Shown in pieces: positions 49,994 to 61,413 of a DNA stretch of 64,000 nucleotides. The position numbers were made by a program, and so were the translations under genes. Below the pieces are notes generated by a model. It was not told the origin of the DNA and made no database searches. It saw only the letters and a program-made list of their open reading frames with translations. The stretch spans positions 11,032,790-11,096,789 of the forward strand of contig JAKZAN010000002.1 in the NCBI GenBank assembly GCA_023053545.1. The letters are read 5' to 3'. The DNA is from Lepidurus packardi. Lineage: Eukaryota; Arthropoda; Branchiopoda; Notostraca; Triopsidae. How positions within the stretch are numbered: the stretch's first letter is position 1; each line of letters begins with the position of its first letter.

Positions 49994-52900
49994 GATCATA
50001 CAGCGAGGCTGCAAGGAGTTACCCTTCGCTTCCGCTTCTCTTCCTCTCCAGGATCAGAGTTTATGGTTTACCGTCACGCTGCAAGCTTTAACCAAAATAC
50101 GAGCATGGTCTCAACATGGGATGGGTGAGAAAATTACGACTGTCACGGAAACTGAATATGCAAATAATTATCTTCATTTTTCTTTTTTTTTGCAACCACG
50201 AAAAGGGCATACGGTCACGAAGAAAAGGACGCAGATCTCTATATCCTTACCGGTGACCAAAAAAATCAATACTCATTTCCTGCCCTATATGTGTTGGTCT
50301 CGCTCGCTTTTTTTGCTCATTCCACCTTTTCAATGCACCAAAATTGGATCCTTTTCTTGTAACCATTCTCGTATAAGAAGGTACCTATATTGTTGCCTAA
50401 TACTCGAAAACGGCTGTGCCCGCATGCATGCCATTTACACGCTTCCTTTGTCAAGCCAATACGTTGGTCGGTACCACTCTTTTTACACTCCCGCCAAAGG
50501 AGAATGACATATTTCTCCCGTTTCAAGTTTTTTTTCATGCTCCTTGTTTCCATCCGTGAGCCAAGGAGCAGCTCATCCGCCGCACATTCATAGGTCGTTT
50601 GCGCCTCATATTCACGATACTGGAAGCAACAACAACAAAACAATGCTTTATAGCATTGGCTCGACCTCATCAGAACGACTTTTCGTTTATGCCATAAACC
50701 ACCCTGTATGTACCTTTGGGTACTCGGCATAAGTTATATAACATCTACGTCGGCTCTTGCTACACTAGTCTTTGCATCTTACGCCCTTCTCTTTCACCTC
50801 TGAACCCCCTAAAGTCCAGGAGATGAGGAAGATGAAAGGGGGCTCTTTTGCACTAACTCTCGTAATATTTCTGTGTGGGTCCTAATGACAGGAGAGCATC
50901 TTCCGCCTCTATAGAGACGAATTAACCTTCCTTTTCATGAACCACAGGGGAAATGACAGACAAGGACATTTCTTTACTGTAAATTGTTTATATAAGGAAA
51001 TTTTGCTAGACCACGTAAGTTAAGGTAAGTTAAGTAAACTTAAAGCTTTTTTAAATCTCATAATCTATGGGCAAACTTTTCGGGCTTGTCTTAGACTACT
51101 CTATGAAGTTCGCAAACATGTCCGCATTAAAATGAGACACAAAAAGTCGTGCGGTTACGAGTACTGTACTGTACCTATACAGCTCAGCCAGTTAATCCCC
51201 TTGGGGTGTTTTATAGCCTTAATAAAAAAAAGTTAGGTCTTGATCAAATGAAGGGGGCCGTGACAGGCACCGCATACATGTATTTATACCCTCAATAAGT
51301 GCAAAGTGTGTTTTGCGAGTCTTGTGGCAGCGGAACCTCGCTTCTCCTAAAGTAACAGCCCTTTGGCGCCCTGCGCTACACGCAAATCCCTTCGTATCAT
51401 GGAAAATAAGAGGCAGTAATGGGTTATCCATGCCGAAATCACATTTTCACAAAACCGAGCTATAACTTCATTTCAGTGAAACCCTGTGACCCCGCCTTTT
51501 TCCCTGCCTGACTTTACAACAATCAATATTCTACGGAAGGAACCATGGCTCATTTTGCAGATCTTCGTAGGGTCCATGCCAACTGTTCCATAGTTTCGAA
51601 CTTTTAAGATGTTATCCGGGGTCAGGCGCGAGTTAATGAATTCCAAACATCATTCTGAGGTACTGGGTAATTAACAACGCAAGCCACAATACGAAAGTCA
51701 ACGTTGCTCGGTACCAACAGGGGAACCTTTTTAATGCTTTGCTGTTATATAGTCTTTACGTTAACATTTAAAAGAAACGAAAAATGCTCAATCCTCCATG
51801 TGCAGCAGCTATACTGTTTTCTACGAAGTGCTGTTTCCTCAAGCAGGTATTAGAGTTTCGTTATTTAATCAAGAATTCTTGGAAGCTATATACCCGACGC
51901 TCTGACCCTAGGAAAAAGTAAAAGTTTTCGGGTACAGCTTAGCTTACATGGTTTCGAAAGTGTACCTAATACAAACGGGGCTATATTAAACCTTTAAGCT
52001 TTATTTCTTTACGGCTCTGGAAGCCAACGCAACTCAAATAAAAAGGCCTAATCTACAACAGCTGCAATGTTTTTAAAACAAACTAAAAGCGAAACTCCGT
52101 CTAACCTTAAAAAGGGCTCGTTTTATTACTACTTAACGATTTTATCAAGTCATAAATCAAGTTCCTTATTTCTTTTACCTTTATTTAGGGGGTGAGATTA
52201 TAATAACTGGTGTGCACGGACCACACATACCAAGTTTTTTAGTGCGTTGCCTAACATTTAGGACATTAAAAGGGGTGGGTTCCAGCCCATTAACGATACA
52301 CTTACAATAGAAAGTCGAATTGCACACGCCATAGATGTGCTGACCTATAGTGTTGAAGTATAAGGTATAATTAACCAACCAACAGATTTTGCAACTAGCA
52401 AAAATGAAGGGTATGTAGTAATCATACGTGTTCCTCAGAACGATTTACTGTATACCCATCACCAAGGAATACCAGTGGAGATGCTACCTCAATACAAGGA
52501 CAGACGGAAAAGACACCGAAAACGACGGAAAAGCAAAGACTGCGTCGGACTCTAAAGATGATAGAGATATTAATTAAACAAGCATTGCCATGATACAACG
52601 CAGCAAACTTCCGGTTTCCAGGAGTGTATGCTGCGTCTTTGACATGTGTACGATACACATCGAGGGAGAAAAACACGTCTGGAGTTTGCACCTAAAAGTT
52701 GCATTCTTCGGTAGTGGAACAGTCTCGTACGTACAAGACATTGCATGGCTAAATTATTTCTGGTGGGGGCGATGAAAAGGGTGCTCAAATGATGAAATAT
52801 TGGCTCGTATATTTGTACTTGCGTAGATCTTTGCGCGTTTGTGAGACTTGTGGATACTACGACATGAATAACCACGTAGAGACCCCAACTCCTGAATCGC

Positions 52901-53620
52901 TATACAAAGTACCCTTGTATCTAACGGTATTCCCCTCCGTTCGCTACATCTATTCCCTACAATAAAAACCGCCGAGTAAAGAAATCCAGAGTAGTATAAG
53001 CATCCTTCTTTGTCATGGTAAAAGAAAGACAACCCAGAAACAGGACACACAAAAGGTAGCTCACAGCAAGCACGCAGAGAGAAATAAAACAAGAGAACTC
53101 TGAGACAGTGAGAAGAAAAGGGAAGGAAAACGCCATAGTGCCAGGAGAACGGACAAGCAGAAACTGGGGATGCTAGGGGACGCAAGTTAGGCTATTGCTG
53201 AGGATAACTACCAAAAAACAGACAACGATCTCGTTCACGGTCCACTTTTTCAACCTTTTCCCCCCGAACCACCACATACGTCCCCGAAAGTTTTTCTCCA
53301 CCACTTGCCAGCAAACAATGTAACCAAGTTTTACATACCTTGTCCCATAAACCCGCCCCTAGTGGTCTTATTCTTGCAGATCAAGGTACAAACACCATGC
53401 ACAACTCTCAACACTTCATAACGTTTCTCCCCCTTCCCTTCCATGGGCAAGTATAAGCAGCAATAAGCAACACCTCGACACATCAAAAGGACTACATGAA
53501 CTATACCATAAAATCTTTAACATGTCTCCCACAGTCCCGCATTAAAACTTTCTTGTATTCCCTCCTTCTCCCTGAATTTTGTCTCTCTTCTAATTTTCTG
53601 CCGTTATTATGTGCATACAG

Positions 53621-56600
53621 TTCCCGTGTCCGAAGTCCATGTTCTCGTCGGTCACCGAGTGGAACTTCCTTGCGACGTCTCCCGGCCCCAGACCCAATAT
53701 GACGTCAGCATGGAGGTTAGCGAGACCCTGGGCCCTCATTCTGGCTTTTCAAGAACGATGGGGCCAGGAAGTAATGTTGGGTTAGATGACCATAGGTGGT
53801 GGCCACGAAGGATGCACAAGACCCGGAAACCTACAGTTCCCATCACCTTAGGTGACGACCAAGATCCTTACAGGGATTACGACGAGGAAGACGATCAGGA
53901 AGGAGAGACTCGTGAAGAGCGCCGGAATGTAGTGGGCAGCGTGGCCGCCGAAGAAGATCAAGATGGAGGTTTTCTGGTACTTTGGTTCTTCGATCCGGAC
54001 CGTAAACCTATTTACAGGTTAGAAATGGCGCGTTATTGTTGACAGTTGACGTAAATACCTTCAAGGAAAAGGCTTTAACGTTCTACAACTCCTCTCGCTT
54101 TGCCTCTCTTTTATTTCATTCTTCCTTTTCCTTTTCTTTGACCGTAAACCAGCTTGGACGTCCGCGGTCGTCGTCTTACTTCGGGCAGACACTGGTGGGA
54201 CGAAGGACGTTTGGGAAGACGTGCTTTCTTTCTGCAGGCCACAGCACCTTCTACTATGAACCCAGCCGGAAACGAGCATAATCTGTTCATTGAAGAGAAC
54301 GCAACAGGAAAGCCCTCCCGCCTGCAAATTTTGAACGTGACAACGCTTGATGCCGGGACCTATCGATGCCGGGTCGATTACCAGGACGCCCCAACGCGGA
54401 ACGTTAAATACAAAGTTACCGTAATCGGTAAGATTGCTTTTTATTATACACATATATTCTATATAGTATTTTTTACATCTAAATCTATCGTAGGCTTCCG
54501 CCGATGGATAGTTCTTTATTAAAAAATTTGTTAGTTACAAGGCCATTTGTCACACTAATACGGATATCTTTTACATCTTAGTTCTACATCTAATTTAACT
54601 TCTACATCTTACTTTAACATCTAAATCCATCGTAGGCATCCGTCTAATGATGGTTCTTTGTTAACAAATTTGTTGGTTATAAGGCCATTTGTCACACTAA
54701 TACTGATATATTGCTACTGAAGGACAAGGAGAGGTCCTTAATCCACGAGAGGTTGATGGAGCGGTGGAAGAGGGAAAAGGGGGTTTATATACTATTGTTA
54801 TGACTACACTATATTATATACATCCGTCTCTACGTATCAGTATCAGTGGATATAAAAGTACAGTCGTATGTGCAGAATATGTACACACTGCGCACCGAAA
54901 CGCGATCACGTGTGCACAGACATAATTCCTAATTTATAACTGCATATGACAGAACGTCACGCCTATTTTCTTTCTTAGTTTTGCCCTCGCATATAAGCAA
55001 TATGACCAACACCATGAGGACGCGGGCAAGCGAGCAATAATTCTGCCCGCTTGGCAAAATTTCTAACGCTACCGTGTAATCAACCAGCTGCATGGTTAAC
55101 TCAACAACCTTTAGTCACGCGAAATGTAACCAGCGCCGATCCCTCCTTCTCCGGCACCAAAACGTCTTTATTTCTAAATTTGATATTTGGACTCTACGCC
55201 CAAGTCCGACTAAAGGCTCTTGCATTATGTGCAAAGCTCTCCGCACATAATTATTAAGTAGCTCTCGACATGGCTCAGGCTTTTTACTTTAAATTTTCAC
55301 CATCGCCCATTAGTGAAACAACATTAACCCCACACCACCCTTCTAACCCCTAAAAAAATCAAAACTAATGTTTTTGCAACGCTCCGTTTACTCATGCTCA
55401 TTACCATAAAGACTGCATTAAACTAAAAACGCTTTTTACAGTTAAAAACGTTTTTAATTACCCTGGATAGCTAGGACTTCCTCTCTGGCTCTCTTTTCTT
55501 CTTTTATTTTGATCTCGTGCGGTATCACATATAGTACCCTCGTCACATAAATCACCCTCGAGATAATTCGTACTCCACACTGTCTGCATTTCCTTTTATG
55601 AATAAGAATTCGCCAAAATTTACCCCTGTACACCTTCATATATCGATACATTTGGAAAGTTCTGGAACAACCTTCGGGTTCGAAGAAATATATTTGCCGA
55701 GTCATCTCACGTCTCGATGTCAAAACGCTCACATTCCCATGACAAATCTTAGCTATACGCCTTCTCCCCGTCCTTTTTCCCCCCTTGTCAAAATCTTCAG
55801 ATACAGTGCTAGCAAATACATCATCAGCATCACACAACCAGCAAACGCGATCTTGCTTAATCTTCTCCTGGCATGGGGAAAAGCTAGGCTATTTGATATG
55901 AGAAACAGATTTGTGCACAAAAACTTTTTGACGTTCAGAACCCTGAGGAATTAGAAACAACATCTTAAACACATATTGTGTTAGTTATGTAAATGCTTCA
56001 GAATCTGGAAAGCCGAAAACGCTAGGTAAACTAGGGAACTGTCTGACCGCGAGTTTTCGCTCCCAGTTATAAAGCTGGATTTGCGAGACCGAGCACAGGA
56101 GAGAGACAGAGCCAAAAGCCATTTCCAAGAACTCGAAGCACGCTTATCCACCGCAACTACTTCAGCGTCAGACTCTAATTAAGCTAAAAATCTTCTCACT
56201 TTTGTCGATATACCTTTCTGCCTAGGTAATCCAAATACCAAGCGAAGCTCAATTCAGTCAGAGAAAGAGAAGAGAGAGAGATGAAGAAAGTCGTAAAAAA
56301 GTTTTCCTTGTACATGCTTCTCAAGGGACCGGTTCCATGTTGCAATGAAAAAGGTGCGGGAAGACATCCCGGTAGGAATGCTTGAGATAAACTTTAGAAA
56401 ATAAAATGAAAATAAGAACCAACCGGGAGCAACCTAAACAGTAGAGGATAATTAGACTATAGACAGCGAATAACAGTGTGGATACTCCTAAATAAGTCAT
56501 TAAGACACAAGGCCGTTTCTGAAGACACACCACGAATGGCCTCGTGTACTAATTGTGGCTTTTATGTGACACCGTAAAAAATGGCATAGACATTGGTTTT

Positions 56601-59600
56601 CCGCTGTGTGACAAGACAAACGAGTCAAGGGCTCACATTCTCGCAAAAACAGCCTCGTGCTTCATGAACGCTTTTTGCCCAAACCCCACATTGCTAACAC
56701 AGTTAAAACATCTACGGTCATTGTAAGGGCCGAGTGAACTGTCTTGTTCGTGAAACTCTTTATTTTCATTTAAAAAAAAAAATTTTTTTGGTTGTTCTTT
56801 TCTTTTTAGAATAGTGAGATTAAACTTTGCTTCACTGCTTTTTTGTTAAGAAACAAGCAAACTGGTGACACAACTTTAGAATCTGCTGGCTGTGAACTGT
56901 TGTATACTATTGATCATGGCAAACTCCTACGTCCAAACACAGAAAGAACTTTACCTTCTACAATCCCTGCATTGTTTACTCACAGAACCCCCGCAGAAGG
57001 TGACGATTGTGGATGCCAACCTCCAAGAGATATTGTCGGTCGCCGGACCCTTGGAAGAAGGCGCAGATCTTATCCTAACTTGCCGAGCGTTGGGCGGTAA
57101 GGCGTGGATCAGCTCAGTTTCAAGAGCGTTTGCCAACACAACATGGATTGACTCGTTTTGCTTGTTTTATTTTTCATATTTTGTATACACAAAGGGTATC
57201 CAACCCCTTCAGTTACCTGGTGGCATGGCGGAAACGTGATCGACAATACCACAGAATCCCGTTCTGAGGAAATAGTGACAAATCGGTTGGTATTTCCCTC
57301 AGTCACGCGTCAGTACTTGCACGCTGCCTTCACATGTCAAGTGTCTTCTAGTCCCTACGTGGCTCCGACTGTCAACTTTGTCACACTGGATCTTTTGCGT
57401 AAAAGCTTTCTTGTTTCATTCGCTTAAAGCCAACGTTTGTCTTAAAACCATTATTTAATTTCAGTCAGACCGTTGCTGGTGGAAATTCTGAGTCCCTCAA
57501 ACCAGGTGACCTCTAACATGGTTCACCCCCATCAAAGAAGTAGTAGCTTGGTCACTGAAATCAACCAAGAACTTCGCTGTCGTGCAGTAGGATCACGCCC
57601 CGCGTCATCGATTACATGGTGGCGAGGAAATCGGCAAATTAAAACTGCAAAAACCATGGTATCGGAAAAAAATTTCCACCGAAGTACGGAGAGAATTTAT
57701 TATTATACATTTTTCTTTTCTGTGACCAAATGATGCAATGCAGTACGTGGACGACGGAAATGTCACGTTAAGTATCCTTACGTTTGTACCCACGTCCGAT
57801 GACGACGGACGGCACATGACGTGCCGTGCGGAAAATCCGCAGTTGTCCGATAGTGCGCTGGAAGACTCATGGAGACTGGACGTTCAATGTAAGTGTCATT
57901 ACTACGGAAAATGACACTACTGGTAGCGAAACTAGCATACATGTCTAGTATCTTATTCACATATAGACGCTCCATCCATAAGGCTGACGATGGGAACCAA
58001 AATTAACCCGGACGATATCAAGGAAGGGGATGACATGTACTTCGAGTGTCACATTCGTGCCAACCCGCCCATTTATCGTTTAACTTGGATGCATAATGTA
58101 AGTGCAGCTCGCTTTGAAGGAAGAGAACGGCTAGTTTCGCAACTTCCCTGCTAAACCATTCCTTGATGTCTTAGGGTTTACCCCTGTGGCACAACACGTC
58201 AGCTGGGGTGGTACTCAGTAATGTGAGTCTAGTACTGCAAGCTGTATCAAGACAAAGGGCCGGACAGTACACTTGTGCGGCTGCCAACACTCGGGGCGAA
58301 GCGACTAGCCCACCGCTTCATTTGCGAGTGCAATGTAACTATAAGAGCAACTGGCTTTTCTCAGACATGTATCTTAAACATAGCGTGGCTTTAATTTCAC
58401 AGACATTCCGCATTGCCAGACAGACACTAAGCGACCCATCGGCACGACCCGACAGGAATCGAGCGCTGTCCACTGTCGCATGGACGCTGATCCATCTGCA
58501 CAATTACAATATTCGTGGACTTTCATAGCATACGCTTCTGGAGTTGTTCCATCCCACAAAGACTTGAATTCACTTCTCAAGGCGGGTAACGTCAAGGGCT
58601 ATTTTCCTTTTGTGTCGAGAACCGACTCGATTAGGGAATGCCAGAAACATGTTAGCCCTTTCACTCTTTCCAAATAGGGTCTAGTGGAGATGCAATGTTC
58701 CTACCTCGCACGCAGTTCCATTCGGAAGGCCCTGTCAGCACATTAACGTATATTCCTCAGTCCGAGGCAGAATATGGGCTCTTGGCGTGCTGGGCGTCCA
58801 ACTCCGTGGGTACAACGCGCGACCCTTGTATTTTTCAAGTGATACCGGCAGGTACACAAACGTCAACAACTACAACAACTCCCAACAAGCGACGTTCTTA
58901 ATGGTCTCTGTGTGCTTTTAGGGAAGCCTGTCGCTCCGCAAAACTGCACGATGAACAACCGAAGCGCTGAATCAATCCGTGTTGATTGTGTGGAAGGATT
59001 TGATGGCGGATTGCAGCAAACGTTCGGCTTGGACGTGCTGGACCCAGGATCACGAACCGTCAAAATCTCCTTAACGAGTCCAAATCCTTGGTTCTGGATT
59101 GAAGGTTTAGAGCCTGATTCTACCTTTCTACTTCACATTTACGCTTTGAACGCCAAAGGCCGCAGTGAAGAAGTAACAGTCGAAGGATTTACGCTACGTG
59201 CAGCAGAAAAGCACACGGGTAGACGATTCCATGCGAGCTAAAGCCAAGTATTAAAAAAAAACTTTTTCCCCCCAGTCTCAGCTTCCACTGGCATGATCTC
59301 CACCTTTCAAATGACGTACTTGCTGGCCATCATTATTGGTACAGCGGCTACACTTTTGTTGGTCGTAATTGTATTAGCCATGATTATCCAACGGAAGTAT
59401 AAACAGAAACAAGCACTTCCACTACAAGACACGCAATCCACCAGGCACGGAAAGTACTTGGAGAATCAATCACCTCAAAGATGCCCAGCTTCTGACGGTA
59501 TGAAAGAGTTTGCCGGCCATGGTGTGCGGAACATGACGGTCCATTTTCAAGAACCGGACATTCTTTTAGGGGATTTGACATCCAGTACGTGAAACACGGA

Positions 59601-59812
59601 AATACCACTAGGCGTCTAACGATAATCCCCTTTACACAGATTCATCCAGCGGAACCTTGCCCAAAAGTAAAGGTCACGAAAGGTCTCTGGATACGATACC
59701 ACATGTGGGTCGACCACCGGATACTTCGCCAGACGAAGACGGATGGGGAATGCCAAATCAAGTAGCCCCAGTAATATCAATCACAAAATGGAAGCAGAAC
59801 ATTTCAAGCTAA
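53621..59812 (+). CDS. Sidestep-like receptor: 5 Ig domains, FN3, transmembrane (5' end missing)
   Basis: Single-pass cell-surface protein of the Sidestep/Beat-receptor family, used in motor-axon guidance in flies. Exons: 53621-54017, 54153-54427, 56986-57096, 57195-57398, 57465-57658, 57744-57888, 57967-58097, 58175-58334, 58403-58585, 58678-58851, 58922-59218, 59276-59584 and 59640-59812; every join is in phase. Ig1 (VGHRVELPCDVS ... DAGTYRCRVDYQDAPTRN) has the Sidestep signature. Ig2 has TPSVTWWHGG, Ig3 SSITWWRGN and HMTCRAEN, Ig4 YFECHIRANPPIYRLTW, and Ig5 AVHCRMDADPSAQ. One FN3 domain follows, then a helix (TYLLAIIIGTAATLLLVVIV) and a cytoplasmic tail of about 130 residues without a known domain. 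Ig1 carries a long acidic insertion. The first visible codon is split, so a signal-peptide exon lies upstream and was not found. Confidence 0.92.
54472..54709 (+). repeat. Direct repeat, two ~97-bp copies ~142 bp apart
   Basis: 54472-54567 and 54613-54709 share long blocks (catctaaatc, catcgtaggc, ggccatttgtcacactaata) with scattered substitutions. They lie in the 2.6-kb sidestep intron. No terminal inverted repeats seen; a local tandem duplication. Confidence 0.75.
54710..56985. other. Remainder of the large sidestep-like intron
   Basis: The rest of the intron between Ig1 and Ig2 exons. A GA-rich patch lies near 56262-56282 and A/T runs near 56770-56785. No exon or gene recognised, although the size would allow regulatory sequence. 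Confidence 0.5.
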
Positions 59813-60143
59813 ACGTTCAATCTCGATATAGTTCTATAGTCTGAGAAGACAAGCGGATAAGACTATGGCCCAATGCAAATCCAGCAGTCCTGTTTCTTCC
59901 ACCCAAATATTGAGTAAAACGCTTCCGGAGAGCTTTTTGTGAAATACGCCTTTTGTAATATGAATGTCCAAAAAGAAATTTGCAAAGAAAATCTGAATGA
60001 AATAAAAGTAAGCTTACTACAATTAGCTTAAACAAAATCTCATAAACGTGAACACAATGTGTCGCAAAACGTGTGCGCAAGTCGTGCTGGTCCCTAGTGG
60101 TTTTGGGCAACTGGTCGGTACCAAATGTAGCCTAATGGTACAC

Positions 60144-60579
60144 CTACATCTCATCTTGCTCCAAGAAGGAAGATTTGTCAGCCAAAACCAAGTAGAGAAT
60201 AAGATACGCAACCAACACAAGAACAACGACCGCCACCACCATTAGCAAAGAATCCTAAACTTGGCCCACGGACAAATACATAATATTTTGAAAAGCTTTT
60301 ATAGGTACTTTTTGAACAGAACCTTGTAAACTGCCGGAGCATTTTCTTTCTGTTCCACTCGGATTTTGCTTCGCCGAATAATAGGTTCGTTTTTCTTTCT
60401 ATCGTGTTTGCCTGTAAGTCCAAATGAATATAAGCTTGTTATTATTGCCAACAATTGTGTAGCTGACTAAATTTGAGAAGGAAATATAAATTGTCTTTAC
60501 CTATTTGTCTTCTGTGTACATCTACAGATGACGTATTATGTGACTGAGCATTGAAGGAATCGTTCCTCATCCGAGCCAT
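60144..60579 (-). CDS. TRIQK: TRIQK small membrane protein (triple QxxK/R motif)
   Basis: Three small exons, 60579-60501, 60411-60323 and 60254-60144, join in phase to 92 residues (human TRIQK is 86). Each exon is too short to stand out alone. The start MARMRNDSFNAQ is followed by the family core RRQIGKHDRKKNEPIIRRSK and IRVEQKEN, with the spaced Q/K/R pattern that names the family. One hydrophobic C-terminal helix (LLMVVAVVVLVLVAYLILYL) and a short acidic end (FLEQDEM) complete it. In vertebrates it is a tail-anchored-like ER protein. The acceptor just before the ATG implies a non-coding first exon upstream. Converges on the sidestep-like gene with about 330 bp between stops. The donor of exon 2 (AAG/GTTCTG) is weak. 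Confidence 0.85.
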
Positions 60580-61235
60580 ACCTGCAATAGATAGCTAAGC
60601 TGGAATGTATGAACTGTTGACCGTGCAAGATGCACTGTTTATTTTGCACTAGTGTTAATAAGCTAATGTTTACATCACACCAGTGTTCCCGGCAAAGATA
60701 ACAACCGAGGAAACGGGAGACATTAGACAGTGATCGGCGACTTACATCCCAACCACGACTTTGCGACTTCCCCCAGCACACCCCAGCTAGTTGGAAACAT
60801 TATTGTTCATACATTTCTTTAAAATAATCCCATTGGCAGCCATATGCACATAATACAAACGTTATTCACGATCAAGACAATGGGTTCTAGTGGAATTACG
60901 ACTAAAATACGAAATGCATTCGAAGAGGTCGTTTATTATTTGCCCAAAACCACAAGGTTTTGGGCAAATGTCTGGTATGAATGTCAGGTCACGGGTGAGC
61001 ACTCCATGCTGTGAAACTGTACGGAAAGCTCCAAAATTGGGATGAGGGATATTTAATTTCAAATGAGAAGAATAATGTGTAAACCAAAAATAAATTAAAT
61101 ACGGAAATGTATGCGACAAACAAACGGAAAATCCGACAACGAAGTATTGCCTAGTTTGTGTTTATAGTGTCACACTCGCGTTTCACACTAAAAAACAACA
61201 TAAGCGAGAACCGAGTAGCTTCGGACCATGGGATG
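60580..61235. other. TRIQK upstream region
   Basis: Should contain the TRIQK non-coding first exon and promoter. A perfect hairpin at 60938-60969 is the only strong structure. Confidence 0.5.
60938..60969. repeat. Perfect 14-bp inverted repeat with 4-nt loop
   Basis: ATTTGCCCAAAACC, loop ACAA, then GGTTTTGGGCAAAT. The twelve bases GGTTTTGGGCAA recur at 60099-60110, in the TRIQK 3' flank. Confidence 0.85.
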
Positions 61236-61413
61236 CTATAGAGCAGTGGTCCCCAACCCTTGGTACCGCGGACCGGTTTCTAAGGAAAATTTTCTGAGGA
61301 ACGGTGGGAGGGTATTCAATATGAGCTCTATACAGGCGCAATCCACTTGCTCACCCGCCGCGGCCCGGTTCCAACAGCCTACGGCCCGGTGGTTGGCGAC
61401 CACTGCTATCGAG
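61236..61413. mobile_element. Non-autonomous hAT-type element with 8-bp target duplication
   Basis: A 162-bp unit (61244-61405) begins CAGTGGTCCCCAACC and ends GGTTGGCGACCACTG, so the 15-bp termini are inverted with one mismatch. It is flanked by CTATAGAG (61236-61243) and CTATCGAG (61406-61413), an 8-bp duplication with one change. Both the CAGTGGT... terminus and the 8-bp duplication are typical of hAT transposons; the ACCGCGGACCGGT subterminal block is known in hAT elements of many animals. No coding capacity. Confidence 0.88.

Larger units (their letters stand above)
42312..53620. other. 11.3-kb gene-poor interval
   Basis: Upstream of TARBP1 and 5' of the first sidestep-like exon I can see. 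Several open frames of 130-245 codons occur (such as 44649-45386 minus and 49872-50507 plus), but none shows a domain, a family motif or a splice partner, so I treat them as chance. Probably TARBP1 promoter plus a long 5' intron or regulatory region of the sidestep-like gene, whose signal-peptide exon must lie upstream of 53621. Only short (CA)n runs stand out. Confidence 0.55.

Noticed and set aside
49872-50507. 211-codon open frame on the plus strand
   Set aside because: Includes the translated CA microsatellite (His-Thr run) and no recognisable motif; several other frames overlap it.
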